64,000 nucleotides of DNA from Chitinophagaceae bacterium (GTDB lineage Bacteria > Bacteroidota > Bacteroidia > Chitinophagales > Chitinophagaceae): assembly GCA_024103425.1 (NCBI GenBank), contig JAGFIS010000004.1, forward strand, positions 1-64,000. Reading direction: 5' to 3'. Within the stretch, counting starts at the first letter, position 1, and every line of letters begins with the position of its first letter. The notes beneath the pieces are model-generated. The model was not told the origin of the DNA and did no database searches. It worked only from the letters and a program-made list of their open reading frames with translations. The position numbers and the translations under genes are program-made. This document shows positions 8,489 to 17,451 of this stretch, in pieces.

Positions 8489-10927
8489 ATGATTGAAACT
8501 CTGAAAGCAGTTACGACGGATAGTCATCCGGGGGATGGTAAACTTTCCTGCTACCATTGTGGAGAGGATTGTCCGGATGCAGATATCCGGGTGGATAACA
8601 AATACTTTTGTTGTCACGGATGCCTCACTGTTTACCAGATGCTCAATCAGGCAGGCCTGTGTAATTACTACGAGCTGAATCCTCAGTCGGGAATCAATAA
8701 GCGTGAGAAAACTCCCAACACAAAATTCGCTTACCTCGACGCTTCTGAAGTGGCAGAGAAGCTAATCACTTTCAGAGACAGGAATCAGGCTTACACAACG
8801 TTTTATATCCCAGCGATCCATTGCAGCAGCTGTCTCTATCTGTTAGAAAATCTGCCCGCACTTTTGAAAGGAGTCGTGAGGAGTGATATAAACTTCCTGA
8901 AAAAGGAAGTATCTCTCGTATTCAACGAGGATGAGGTATCACTGCGCCAGATAGCTGACTTCCTCTCAGAAATCGGTTATGAGCCCTATATCAATCATAC
9001 TCAATCCGGGGAAAAACAGGCAGTCAAGAAAGACAGAAGCCTGATCTACCGGTTAGGCATAGCCGGATTCTGTTTTGGCAACATCATGCTCTTCAGTATT
9101 CCCGAATACTTCTCGGGCAGTGCTGCGAGTGAACCGTATTTAAGGGTAATCTTCCGCTACCTGAATGTCATCTTCAGCTTGCCGGTATTCTTTTATAGTG
9201 CTGCACCTTTCTTCACTTTAGCGTGGAAAGGGATTAAACAGAAGTATCTGAACATCGACGTTCCGGTAGCCCTGGCAATCGGTGCCACCTTCATCAGAAG
9301 CCTTGTAGACGTATTCTTTACGGATGGCAGCGGCTTCTTCGATGCTATGTCGGGCATCGTGTTCTTTATGCTGGCAGGACGCGTATTGCAGGACAGAACT
9401 CAGAAAGCCCTTTTCTTTGACCGCGATTATTCTGATTACTTCCCTATGGCCGCGATGGTGCTTACCGGTGAAGGAACAGAGAAGCCCACGCTCCTCTCGG
9501 ATATCAAAGAAGGCGACAGACTAATCATCCGCAACAATGAACTGATCCCTGCCGACAGTATGTTGATAAAAGGCAAGTGCCTTATTGATTACAGCTTTGT
9601 ATCGGGTGAATCAGTACCGATTGAAAAGAAACCCGGCGACCTGCTTTATGCAGGCGGCCGACAACTTGCCGGCGTCGCAGAAATGCAGGTAGTGAAAGAG
9701 ACCTCTGCGAGTAAACTCACCCAACTGTGGAGTAAGGAGCTGGAAAACGAGCATGAAGGAAAATTAGATAACAAGAGCTCATTCGTTCATGCACTGGCAC
9801 AAAACTTTACACTCATAGTTCTTGCCATAGCGACTGTATCAGCAATCTATTGGTCGATGCACGATACTTCACGTATATGGCCTGCCGTTACTGCAATTCT
9901 GATCATTGCCTGCCCGTGCGGACTACTGCTCACCAGCACCTTTACCAACGGTTACGTAATGCGGATTCTGGCTAAGAACGGACTGTTTCTGCGCCATCCC
10001 TATTTCATTGAAAGATTCGGCAACATCGACCATATAGTATTTGACAAAACGGGGACCCTCACTTCTACCGAAAGTATGAAGGCTGAATTCATGGGTACTC
10101 CGCTGAGCGAGGAAGAAAAAGAAATACTGGCTTCGGTTGTCCGCCCGAGTATGCACTCTTTCAAAACCCCGGTGCTGGAACTTCTGGGAAAAACCGGAAA
10201 GTACGAAGCACGCAACTTTACGGAATCTGCAGGTGCTGGTGTCAGCGCCACAGTAAAAGGAAGTCTCTACCAATTAGGGATTCCCGCGTTCTTCAACGTA
10301 GAAAAACAAGAATCCTACAACGGAACTCCTATCCTGATCTATAAAGACGGCGAACACTTCGGTACTTTCTTGTTGACACAACAACTCAGAAAAGGATTGC
10401 CTGAAATGCTGAAAAGACTCGGGAAACGGATTTCTTTCTCCCTGATTTCCGGTGATGAACCGCATCAAAAGAAAATGCTCTCCGAATATTTCGGAGAACA
10501 AGCCATCTTCCGCTCCGATCCGCAGGAGAAGTTGGAATACGTTGCCAATCTGAGACGCCAAGGGTTGAAGGTTGCAATGACAGGAGACGGGCTCAATGAT
10601 GCAGGTGCTTTAAAGAAAAGCGATTTCGGACTGTGTATCACCGACGATGTAAACAGATTTACTCCTGCAGGAGATGCCATTATGGACGGCTCTAAAATAG
10701 CACAGTTAGACAGGCTTCAAAACTTCAGCAGGAAGACGAAAAACACTATAAGGCTTTGCTTCGGCTTTTCAGTACTCTATAATCTCACCGGTTTGTTCTT
10801 CGCTGTGCAGGGAACGCTTTCTCCATTGATAGCTGCGATACTGATGCCGTTGAGTACGCTCACGATTATTGTTACAACGTATGTATCAAGTCTGAGAAAA
10901 GCCAGAAAGGAAGGGCTAATCATTTAG
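8489..10927 (+). CDS. CcoI/FixI-like copper-translocating P1B-type ATPase
   Basis: The 812-residue inner-membrane pump has an N-terminal cysteine cluster (CYHCGEDC and CCHGC, residues ~21-46) typical of the CcoI/FixI metal-binding domain, then a heavy-metal-associated domain with CSSC near residue 113. Eight membrane helices are expected. The transport motif CPC is at residues 475-477, the phosphorylation motif DKTGT begins near 519, and GDGLNDAGA lies near 698. CcoI pumps export copper needed to assemble cbb3 oxidase or other periplasmic cuproenzymes. No ccoS, ccoN or ccoO follows, so the gene is detached from an oxidase operon here. The nos genes at the right edge also encode maturation of a copper enzyme. 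Confidence 0.88.
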   Translation: MIETLKAVTTDSHPGDGKLSCYHCGEDCPDADIRVDNKYFCCHGCLTVYQMLNQAGLCNYYELNPQSGINKREKTPNTKFAYLDASEVAEKLITFRDRNQAYTTFYIPAIHCSSCLYLLENLPALLKGVVRSDINFLKKEVSLVFNEDEVSLRQIADFLSEIGYEPYINHTQSGEKQAVKKDRSLIYRLGIAGFCFGNIMLFSIPEYFSGSAASEPYLRVIFRYLNVIFSLPVFFYSAAPFFTLAWKGIKQKYLNIDVPVALAIGATFIRSLVDVFFTDGSGFFDAMSGIVFFMLAGRVLQDRTQKALFFDRDYSDYFPMAAMVLTGEGTEKPTLLSDIKEGDRLIIRNNELIPADSMLIKGKCLIDYSFVSGESVPIEKKPGDLLYAGGRQLAGVAEMQVVKETSASKLTQLWSKELENEHEGKLDNKSSFVHALAQNFTLIVLAIATVSAIYWSMHDTSRIWPAVTAILIIACPCGLLLTSTFTNGYVMRILAKNGLFLRHPYFIERFGNIDHIVFDKTGTLTSTESMKAEFMGTPLSEEEKEILASVVRPSMHSFKTPVLELLGKTGKYEARNFTESAGAGVSATVKGSLYQLGIPAFFNVEKQESYNGTPILIYKDGEHFGTFLLTQQLRKGLPEMLKRLGKRISFSLISGDEPHQKKMLSEYFGEQAIFRSDPQEKLEYVANLRRQGLKVAMTGDGLNDAGALKKSDFGLCITDDVNRFTPAGDAIMDGSKIAQLDRLQNFSRKTKNTIRLCFGFSVLYNLTGLFFAVQGTLSPLIAAILMPLSTLTIIVTTYVSSLRKARKEGLII

Positions 10928-10986
10928 CATTAAACACTTCTCATCTTCAGCATTACGCTTCCGGAATAGAAAGAGTAGCCAAAAGA

Positions 10987-12321
10987 TTACCAGACAATCT
11001 CTTTCTTATGCTGCGATCTGAAGAAGATGATCCCAATAATTCCTGCTAACACCAATATAAACGAAATCAACTCGGCCTGTGTAGGCTCCAATCCCCAAAA
11101 TGAATATTTCGTGTTCACCCTGATGGTTTCTACCAGGAAGCGCTCTACGCCTGTGAAGATGAGATAGATGGAAAACAGGACGCCCGGAATCTTAATTTTC
11201 CTGCGCAATGCCCATAAGACAAGAAATAGAAACAGGCAGGCTACAATCTCGTAAAAAGGTGTCGGGAAAACAGGTGAGGGCAACACACGACAAAACTCTC
11301 CTTCGCATTCGGGTAACAATACACCGTCTTCGTTGACATTATGCGGATAATTATATGCTACCATCCAAACAGGAAGGAATTTAGGCGCTTTGAAACTCTT
11401 ATGCGGTACATCGTCCAGCGTTGCTGAGATTCTGTCTGTAACCACCACATTACCGCCGGTGGCAGTAGGAGCCGCCCCTTTCAGGAAATAGGTTTCATGC
11501 TTTTCAAGGTTATCTCTGAAATCATTACCCTGCGCTAAAACCACTTTTCCCGAATCATCAGTGATATAAGCGCTGTTATAAATTCCCCAGTCGCCATCGC
11601 CGGCCACCTGGCAGCCGATTCTGCCCACGGCATAGGCAATCATCATCGTCGGGCCGAAAGCATCCAGCAGATGCATTACCCGGATTCCTTTTTTCTTCGC
11701 ATACCAGATAATCGCAGCACCCGCACAGATGAGTCCGCCGTAAAAAGTCAATCCGCTGGGAGAAAATAAATTCTTTAATGGCGCTTCTATAAAGCGATCC
11801 CAATTCTCAAGATTATCGAAGACCTTGGCACCAATCAAACCAAACACTAATGCCAGCACTACCATATCCCCCACCCTGTCGTGAGGCCAGATCCTGATTG
11901 TACGTTTCTCAGGTTTGGGTAGTTTCTGTTTGTTCTTCTCGCGATATTTCAGGTAAACCAACAATGCACCTATCAGCAATCCCCCGAATACACTTCCCTC
12001 CATGGAGAAGATGTATGCACGTAAATCAATCTCACTCGACTTACTCGCCAGAAAGGCACCCACGAGTTTATATCCGAATACAAAACCAATGAGCCCGTTA
12101 ATCGCCAGCTCCCATGCTGTAGCAGGTTTTCCGGTAATAATTGTTTCCTCGCGGTAGCGAAGCAGCCCCTCCTTTTCTTTACGCTTAAACTCCCGGGTGA
12201 GTACCCACGCCGCTGTAATGAAGGCCACAGCCACAAATACCCCGAACGTATAGAAAACCTTCAATGCATTGATCTGCCAGCCAAACCAGTCATTAAGGAC
12301 ATAATATAAATTAGGATACAT
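10987..12321 (-). CDS. lgt: Prolipoprotein diacylglyceryl transferase (long Bacteroidota form)
   Basis: This inner-membrane enzyme transfers diacylglycerol to the lipobox cysteine of prolipoproteins. Seven or so hydrophobic segments are visible. The Lgt signature appears as GRIGCQVAGDGDWG (residues 233-246), and SGLTFYGG (189-196) stands where E. coli has the HGG motif, with Tyr replacing His. At 444 residues it is well over the usual 260-300. Much of the extra length is a hydrophilic segment at about 250-345, between the signature and the FPTPFYE region (352-358) that matches the HPxQLYE motif. Many lipoproteins in this window are its likely substrates. The gene is monocistronic and close to the bacilliredoxin gene. 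Confidence 0.92.
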   Translation of the reverse strand: MYPNLYYVLNDWFGWQINALKVFYTFGVFVAVAFITAAWVLTREFKRKEKEGLLRYREETIITGKPATAWELAINGLIGFVFGYKLVGAFLASKSSEIDLRAYIFSMEGSVFGGLLIGALLVYLKYREKNKQKLPKPEKRTIRIWPHDRVGDMVVLALVFGLIGAKVFDNLENWDRFIEAPLKNLFSPSGLTFYGGLICAGAAIIWYAKKKGIRVMHLLDAFGPTMMIAYAVGRIGCQVAGDGDWGIYNSAYITDDSGKVVLAQGNDFRDNLEKHETYFLKGAAPTATGGNVVVTDRISATLDDVPHKSFKAPKFLPVWMVAYNYPHNVNEDGVLLPECEGEFCRVLPSPVFPTPFYEIVACLFLFLVLWALRRKIKIPGVLFSIYLIFTGVERFLVETIRVNTKYSFWGLEPTQAELISFILVLAGIIGIIFFRSQHKKEIVW

Positions 12322-12365
12322 GCAGCCGCAGTTTTTTTAGGAATAAGAAGAGTTACAAATAAAAC

Positions 12366-12401
12366 AAAAAAACCTCACAACTCTTTGCAAGGTTTTTTAA
12401 A
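12366..12401 (-). terminator. Intrinsic terminator after the bacilliredoxin gene
   Basis: The strand carries AAAAAACCT and AGGTTTTTT arms about 14 bases apart. Read on the minus strand, a stem capped by a short loop ends in a T-run, directly after the stop codon at 12421 and before lgt. Confidence 0.6.
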
Positions 12402-12420
12402 ATTTGATCAATTTACCATT

Positions 12421-12834
12421 TTAGCAATGCTCGTCAATAGCTGTAGCTAGGTTCTCAGCAATCATCTGAGCTGAATAACCTTCAATATCATGGCGCTCAA
12501 CAAAATGAACCAGCTTACCATCTTTGAACAGGGCGATCGAAGGAGAAGAAGGAGGATAAGGCAGTAAATACTCTCTCATTCTCGCTACTGCTTCATGATC
12601 GAAACCTGCGAATACAGTTACTTTATTATCAGGTTGTTTAGCAGAAATTGCCAATGCTATCAATACGCCCGGACGAGCAGCACCCGCAGCGCATCCGCAA
12701 ACAGAATTAATGAAGGCTAAAGTAGTACCGGATTGCTTAAGAGCTTCATCTACCTGGGCCGGAGTGGTCAGATCGCGAAAACCGTTATCTGTAAGCTCTT
12801 CCTTCATCGGTAACACTAATTGTTCTGGATACAT
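12421..12834 (-). CDS. Bacilliredoxin BrxA/BrxB (YphP/YqiW family)
   Basis: The 137-residue thioredoxin-fold protein has the family motif NSVCGCAAG, where CGC replaces the usual CxxC. In Bacillus, bacilliredoxins remove bacillithiol from mixed disulfides (de-bacillithiolation). Bacteroidota are known to make bacillithiol, so the same role is plausible. The ATG at 12834 is preferred; the frame also contains a TTG two codons upstream. The protein ends in CxxH-less DEHC, leaving one extra C-terminal cysteine. It is transcribed alone, with a clear -7 element upstream and a terminator downstream. Confidence 0.88.
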   Translation of the reverse strand: MYPEQLVLPMKEELTDNGFRDLTTPAQVDEALKQSGTTLAFINSVCGCAAGAARPGVLIALAISAKQPDNKVTVFAGFDHEAVARMREYLLPYPPSSPSIALFKDGKLVHFVERHDIEGYSAQMIAENLATAIDEHC

Positions 12835-12856
12835 ATTCAATAGGTTTTTTGAATCG

Positions 12857-12864
12857 CAAAATTA
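12857..12864 (-). promoter_or_regulatory. -7 promoter element for the bacilliredoxin gene
   Basis: The minus strand reads TAATTTTG, an exact TAnnTTTG match about 22 bases before the ATG at 12834. Confidence 0.45.
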
Positions 12865-13030
12865 CAACTCTAAAGTCTTAAAAACTCAGTAATTTTCTGA
12901 CGCTCCAAGTGTCATTATGTCTCCCGAGAGCGGTTGAAGCGGTCAAATTGTCTTTTAATTTGAGCTGTTTTTCCAATGGCCTCTGATTTGATAAAATGAG
13001 ATTAGTATCAACAATTAAAAAAGAAAAGAC

Positions 13031-13450
13031 ATGAACAGATTTCCATTCAACGATTCGGGGATTTTAACCTTCGGTGACATTTTCAATAATTTACTTGAAG
13101 ACACTACATCTGCAAAAAGCACCTTTTACCCACGCACGAATATCAGCGAGCTTAACGACCGTTTTGAAGTTGAAATGCTGGTGCCCGGCAGACAAAAAGA
13201 AGACTTCAAAATCTCGCTGGACAAGAACCTTCTGACCATCTCTTATGATAAGAAAGAAGTAAGTAATGACGACTCTAAAAAAGTTTTGAAAAAAGAATTT
13301 GCTCTTCATTCTTTTGAGAGAACTTTCACTATTGACGAGAAAATCAATACTGAAGATATTCTTGCAAAATACGAAAATGGGATACTGACACTTTTGCTCC
13401 CCAGGAAAGAGGAAGTGAAGATAACACCCAAAGAAATAGCAGTAAAATAA
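13031..13450 (+). CDS. Small heat-shock protein, Hsp20/alpha-crystallin family
   Basis: The 139-residue protein is an ATP-independent holdase that binds unfolding proteins in the cytosol. The alpha-crystallin domain spans about residues 35-130, with PRTNISEL at its entry, the beta strands FKISLDKNLLTISY, and the family signature region YENGILTLLLPR near residues 117-128. A purine-rich AAGAAAAG precedes the ATG by a few bases. The gene stands alone, with a strong terminator downstream. The 200 bases upstream show no recognisable heat-shock element. Confidence 0.93.
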   Translation: MNRFPFNDSGILTFGDIFNNLLEDTTSAKSTFYPRTNISELNDRFEVEMLVPGRQKEDFKISLDKNLLTISYDKKEVSNDDSKKVLKKEFALHSFERTFTIDEKINTEDILAKYENGILTLLLPRKEEVKITPKEIAVK

Positions 13451-13475
13451 AGGTTTCAATAGAATGTTTAAGGTT

Positions 13476-13510
13476 AGTCCTGCAGTGCGAATACGCTGCA
13501 GGATTTTTTT
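13476..13510 (+). terminator. Intrinsic terminator after the Hsp20 gene
   Basis: A perfect 8-bp stem (TCCTGCAG at 13478-13485 and CTGCAGGA at 13496-13503) with a 10-base loop is followed by seven T residues. It begins about 27 bases after the hsp20 stop codon. Confidence 0.85.
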
Positions 13511-13672
13511 ATGTCACCATCTCAGTTCTGGACAAACCCCTGATCCTGAAATACAGATCAACCGTGCTTTGAAGGGTATCAGGTAGCCTACTCATATTTG
13601 GCAAGAGATTTGTTTAACCTAATCATCTTCAATTCGCAACACACAAGGAATTAAGAAACAAACCTTTCATTT

Positions 13673-14560
13673 ATGAAACTTTTATTCGCCTGCATTTTTG
13701 CCTCGCTATTCCTTCTTCCACCTTCCAAACCCGCCACTGCTACGCTTCCCAAGCCAAGCCATATCATTATTGTTATGGAAGAAAACCACAGTTTTGACCA
13801 AATTATAGGATCAAAATACGCGCCTTATATTAATGAACTTGCCAAAGAAAGCGCTTTGTTTACCGACGCACATGGGGTTCAGCATCCCAGCCAGCCTAAT
13901 TACATTGCATTGTTTTCAGGAAATACCCAGGGGGTGAAAGATGATAAATGCCTCAAGAATGTCACTTTCACTTCGGCCAACCTGGGGGCTTACCTTATCA
14001 AGGCGAAGTATAGCTTTGGAGGTTTTGCACAGACCATGCCCACCGGTGATTTCACAGGATGCTATTATCAGAAAAGCACTATCACAAAATCATATCTGTA
14101 TGGCCGTAAACACTGCCCGTGGGTCAACTGGATTGGCACCAAAACTAATCAGCTTCCGGTTTCAGTCAGCAAACCCATGACAGAGTTTCCCACAGACTTT
14201 TCAAAGCTACCTACCGTCTGCTTTGTAATTCCGGACATGGATCATGATATGCACAATATAGGCTCATCTGGCGATGGAGAAGCTATCCGCAGAGGGGATC
14301 AATGGTTAAAACAGAACTTATCGAAGTATGTGGAATGGGCAAAGAAAAATAACAGCCTGCTGATCTTCACTTTTGATGAGGACGATTTCAAGGCGCCAAA
14401 CCATATTCCAACTTTCTTTGTGGGGCCAATGGTAAAACCCGGACGATACAACCAGCGCATAGACCATTACAATGTGCTGCGAACCATAGAAGCACTGTAC
14501 CGGCTTCCTGCTTCGGGCAATGCAAAGGCAGACGCGATTACAAACATCTGGAAGAATTAA
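13673..14560 (+). CDS. Secreted phosphoesterase (acid phosphatase/phospholipase C-like family)
   Basis: The 295-residue protein begins with a cleavable signal peptide. VMEENHSFDQI near residue 35 is the hallmark metal-binding and nucleophile region of the bacterial phosphoesterase family (Pfam PF04185), which includes AcpA acid phosphatases and non-specific phospholipases C. Later motifs are HPSQPNY, PDMDHDMHN and FTFDEDD. It probably releases phosphate from phosphomonoesters in the periplasm; the exact substrate cannot be told. It is shorter than the ~500-residue phospholipases and closer to the compact phosphatase subgroup. It is convergent with the arginine decarboxylase gene. Confidence 0.85.
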   Translation: MKLLFACIFASLFLLPPSKPATATLPKPSHIIIVMEENHSFDQIIGSKYAPYINELAKESALFTDAHGVQHPSQPNYIALFSGNTQGVKDDKCLKNVTFTSANLGAYLIKAKYSFGGFAQTMPTGDFTGCYYQKSTITKSYLYGRKHCPWVNWIGTKTNQLPVSVSKPMTEFPTDFSKLPTVCFVIPDMDHDMHNIGSSGDGEAIRRGDQWLKQNLSKYVEWAKKNNSLLIFTFDEDDFKAPNHIPTFFVGPMVKPGRYNQRIDHYNVLRTIEALYRLPASGNAKADAITNIWKN

Positions 14561-14594
14561 TAAGACGATTCCCTTGGGTTAATCACCTCTCGGA

Positions 14595-15995
14595 CTATTT
14601 GTACCCAAGAATTTTAAGCATAGACTGTGCTGATTGCTGTTTGGCATATACACGTTCAACCAGTTTACCATTCTTATCTCTGTCGATGATGATATGCTGC
14701 GGCGAAGGAATCAGGCAGTGCTTAATACCTCCGTATCCGCTGATTTGATCCTGATAAGCTCCTGTATGAAAAAAGCCAACATAAAGAGGTTCTCCATTTT
14801 CAATCTTGGGCAAAAAAACTTCATTGATATGCTCCTCACTATCGTAATAATCATTGCTGTCGCAAGTCATACCGCCTAACTTTACCTTCTGGTATTCCAC
14901 ATCCCACTTATTGATCGGCAACATCAGGAACTTTTCACTTATACCCCATGTGTCAGGAAGAGTCGTGATAAAAGAAGAGTCTATCATGTACCAAGTTTCC
15001 TGATCGTTTTGTTTCTTCTGTCCGATAACACTATAGATATTTCCCATGCTCTCGCCAACTGTAAAGCTTCCAAATTCAGTGAAGATATTTGGCATCGGCA
15101 CTTTACTTTTTTTGCATGCAGTCTTGATATTCCTTACGATTTCATTAATCATGAACTGGTAGTCGTAATCAAATCCCAGAGAGTGTTTGATCGGAAAGCC
15201 ACCTCCGATATTGATTGAATCCAGTTCCGGACAAATCTTTTTCAGTTGGCAGTACAGGTTAATCACTTTATTGAGTTCACTCCAATAATAGATATCATCT
15301 TTGATTCCTTTATTCAGGAAGATGTGCAGCATTTTCAACTGAAACTTATCCTCATTGCCTTCAATCTGATCCACGTAGAATTCAAGAATATCTCCGCTTC
15401 TGATGCCTAACCTTGAAGTGTAGAAAGGAAAAGAGGGCTCTTCTTCAGCTGCTACACGGATACCTATCTGGAATGGAACTTTTCTAACTGATTTTTTATA
15501 GGCCTCCAGTTCGTTTTTATTATCCAGAACGGGGATAACATGTTTGAACCCGGAATTAATCAACCTTGCAATGGCACGAGTGTAACTCTTATTCTTGAAT
15601 CCGTTGCAGATGACATAAGTATCCTTGGTTACCTTCTTCCTTTTGTACAGTTCCTGTATGATATCAATATCATACGCATACGAAGTTTCCAGGTGGATAC
15701 CATATTTAAGAGCTTCCTCAACAATAAAAGAAAAGTGAGAGCTCTTCGTGCAATAGCAGTAATGATACTCGCCCTCATACTTATGCTTCTTGAATGCTTT
15801 GGCAAACATATCTTTTGCCTTGTTAATCTGCATCCCGATTTTCGGCAGATAAGTAAACTTCAAAGGGGTACCATACTTGTCAATAAGTGCCTTTACATCA
15901 ACATCGTTGAATTGCAGATACCCGTTCTTCAGCTTGATATCTTCCTGAGGAAAGTCGAATGTCTGGTCGACCAGATCAAGATAAGTATTGTTCAT
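14595..15995 (-). CDS. speA: Biosynthetic arginine decarboxylase, fold-type III PLP enzyme
   Basis: The 466-residue protein has the alanine-racemase-like PLP barrel and C-terminal beta domain of basic amino-acid decarboxylases. YHYCYCTKSSHF (about residues 77-88) carries the PLP lysine, SINIGGGFPIK is the glycine-rich phosphate-binding loop, and LGGMTCDSNDYYDSE contains the catalytic cysteine of the partner active site. It resembles the ~465-residue arginine decarboxylases of Bacteroidota rather than the ~630-residue E. coli SpeA. The reaction gives agmatine and CO2, which the agmatinase-family enzyme at 5.6-6.7 kb could convert to putrescine. Annotation as a related decarboxylase (lysine, ornithine or carboxynorspermidine) is less likely. 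Confidence 0.85.
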   Translation of the reverse strand: MNNTYLDLVDQTFDFPQEDIKLKNGYLQFNDVDVKALIDKYGTPLKFTYLPKIGMQINKAKDMFAKAFKKHKYEGEYHYCYCTKSSHFSFIVEEALKYGIHLETSYAYDIDIIQELYKRKKVTKDTYVICNGFKNKSYTRAIARLINSGFKHVIPVLDNKNELEAYKKSVRKVPFQIGIRVAAEEEPSFPFYTSRLGIRSGDILEFYVDQIEGNEDKFQLKMLHIFLNKGIKDDIYYWSELNKVINLYCQLKKICPELDSINIGGGFPIKHSLGFDYDYQFMINEIVRNIKTACKKSKVPMPNIFTEFGSFTVGESMGNIYSVIGQKKQNDQETWYMIDSSFITTLPDTWGISEKFLMLPINKWDVEYQKVKLGGMTCDSNDYYDSEEHINEVFLPKIENGEPLYVGFFHTGAYQDQISGYGGIKHCLIPSPQHIIIDRDKNGKLVERVYAKQQSAQSMLKILGYK

Positions 15996-16027
15996 TTCCC
16001 GGTAAAAGGATTATTTTTTGAAATGAG

Positions 16028-16035
16028 CAAATTTA
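16028..16035 (-). promoter_or_regulatory. -7 promoter element for speA
   Basis: The minus strand reads TAAATTTG, an exact TAnnTTTG match about 32 bases before the start codon at 15995. Confidence 0.45.
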
Positions 16036-16141
16036 TATTTAAAGTCAATGTGGAGCATTTTTATTTTTCATGCCCTCATATTCATTTTTTAAAGGAAACC
16101 ACTCTGCTCGAACATGCTTATTTTTATCAATAATTTCAATT

Positions 16142-17257
16142 ATGAAGGTTCTGCATACTTTCCTGACAACTTCATTCTTACTGATTATGGCGCTCTCTTC
16201 CACATCTCAGAAAAGGTTACGCGATTATGGAGTCACTCCGGGGGTAATGACTCCCGGAACTTATAATGCTATTACCGATGTAAAAGGGGTGAAGGTCGGA
16301 CACACTACGCTCAACGATGGAGATTCTGTTCGTACAGGCGTGACAGCTATTATTCCCCATAAGGGAAATATCTTTCAGCAGAAAGTCCCTGCTGCCATTT
16401 TCGTCGGTAACGGTTTTGGAAAACTGGCAGGTATCACGCAGGTAAACGAACTTGGGAATCTGGAGACTCCCATTGTGCTGACCAACACACTCAGCGTTTC
16501 AACCGCCATGCAGGCTCTGATTGAATACACGCTGAATCAGGAAGGGAACGAAAAAGTCCAGTCAGTAAATGCAGTGGTGGGTGAAACCAACGACGGATTT
16601 CTCAACGATATCAGAGGAATGCACGTAAAAGTTGAAGACGTTCTGAATGCGATACATACTGCTAAAGATGGCGTCGTTACCGAAGGGAATGTAGGTGCGG
16701 GAACCGGAACGGTCTGCTTCGGATTTAAAGGCGGAATAGGTACTTCCTCAAGGGTGTTGCCCACTTCGCTAGGCGGCTATACAGTAGGCGTACTTGTACA
16801 GTCTAACTTCGGCGGCGTATTGAATATAGATGGCTTTCCTGCAGGAAAATATTTACAGAAATTCAGTTTCAGCAATCAACTGCTGAACAATGTTGACGGC
16901 TCTTGCATGGTGGTTGTAGCTACCGACGCTCCATTGGATCATCGCAACCTGATGCGCCTTGCCAAACGCGCCTTCATGGGTATCGGCAACACCGGCGGCA
17001 TTGCTTCTAACGGCAGCGGCGATTATGTAATTGCTTTTTCAACAGCAGAAGAACTGAGAATACCCTACTCATCTGGGGAAACGACAAATACGCAAAAGTT
17101 GCTTTTGAACGACGAAACTTCGCCACTATTTTTGGCTGCTATTGAGGCAACGTCAGAGGCTATCTGGAATTCACTGGTTGCAGCTCAGGATATGACTGGT
17201 ATTCAAGGGCATCGGGCAGAAAGACTGCCTTTCGAAAAACTTCCTTTGAAGAAATAA
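16142..17257 (+). CDS. P1 family peptidase (DmpA-type aminopeptidase)
   Basis: The 371-residue protein starts at the ATG at 16142, which opens a signal-like hydrophobic N-terminus; 24 further in-frame codons upstream lack signal features. The DmpA/ornithine-acetyltransferase fold is self-processing: the precursor is cleaved before a serine that becomes the nucleophile. GGIASNGSGDYVIAFS near residue 288 is the processing and nucleophile region, GNVGAGTGTVCFGFKGG is the conserved glycine-rich part, and VGETNDG is another family motif. Members remove N-terminal D- or L-amino acids or beta-amino acids from peptides. It is probably exported; substrate unknown. Confidence 0.88.
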   Translation: MKVLHTFLTTSFLLIMALSSTSQKRLRDYGVTPGVMTPGTYNAITDVKGVKVGHTTLNDGDSVRTGVTAIIPHKGNIFQQKVPAAIFVGNGFGKLAGITQVNELGNLETPIVLTNTLSVSTAMQALIEYTLNQEGNEKVQSVNAVVGETNDGFLNDIRGMHVKVEDVLNAIHTAKDGVVTEGNVGAGTGTVCFGFKGGIGTSSRVLPTSLGGYTVGVLVQSNFGGVLNIDGFPAGKYLQKFSFSNQLLNNVDGSCMVVVATDAPLDHRNLMRLAKRAFMGIGNTGGIASNGSGDYVIAFSTAEELRIPYSSGETTNTQKLLLNDETSPLFLAAIEATSEAIWNSLVAAQDMTGIQGHRAERLPFEKLPLKK

Positions 17258-17310
17258 TGCCGAAGAAAGGGTAATCATAACAAGCCAAAAAAGAGTACAG
17301 AATGCTGAAC

Positions 17311-17374
17311 GTACCTTGACCATCCGCGGTTAAGGATACAGCAAACTCTTCCCTGACCAAGATGGTCAGGGTAC
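17311..17374. repeat. Two-hairpin repeat, copy 1
   Basis: This 64-bp unit begins with GTACCTTGACCATC and ends with its near-perfect inverse (13 of 14 bases). Inside are two short hairpins: CCTTGACC with GGTTAAGG (one G-T pair) and CCCTGACC with GGTCAGGG (perfect). A second copy lies about 80 bases downstream. No transposase is nearby, so it resembles a REP or MITE-like element. The intergenic stretch 17258-17617 holds only these two repeats and the rplQ terminator. Confidence 0.75.
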
Positions 17375-17451
17375 TATCGCCCTCTATTCAGATTCATGTA
17401 ACACAAGTCAGGAATAAAAATCCGGCAGCTTCATTAATCAGATCGCCTAAA

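Noticed and set aside
15540..16133. 197-codon plus-strand frame opposite the start of speA
   Set aside because: Antisense to the PLP barrel of arginine decarboxylase; product is featureless hydrophobic/aromatic sequence.
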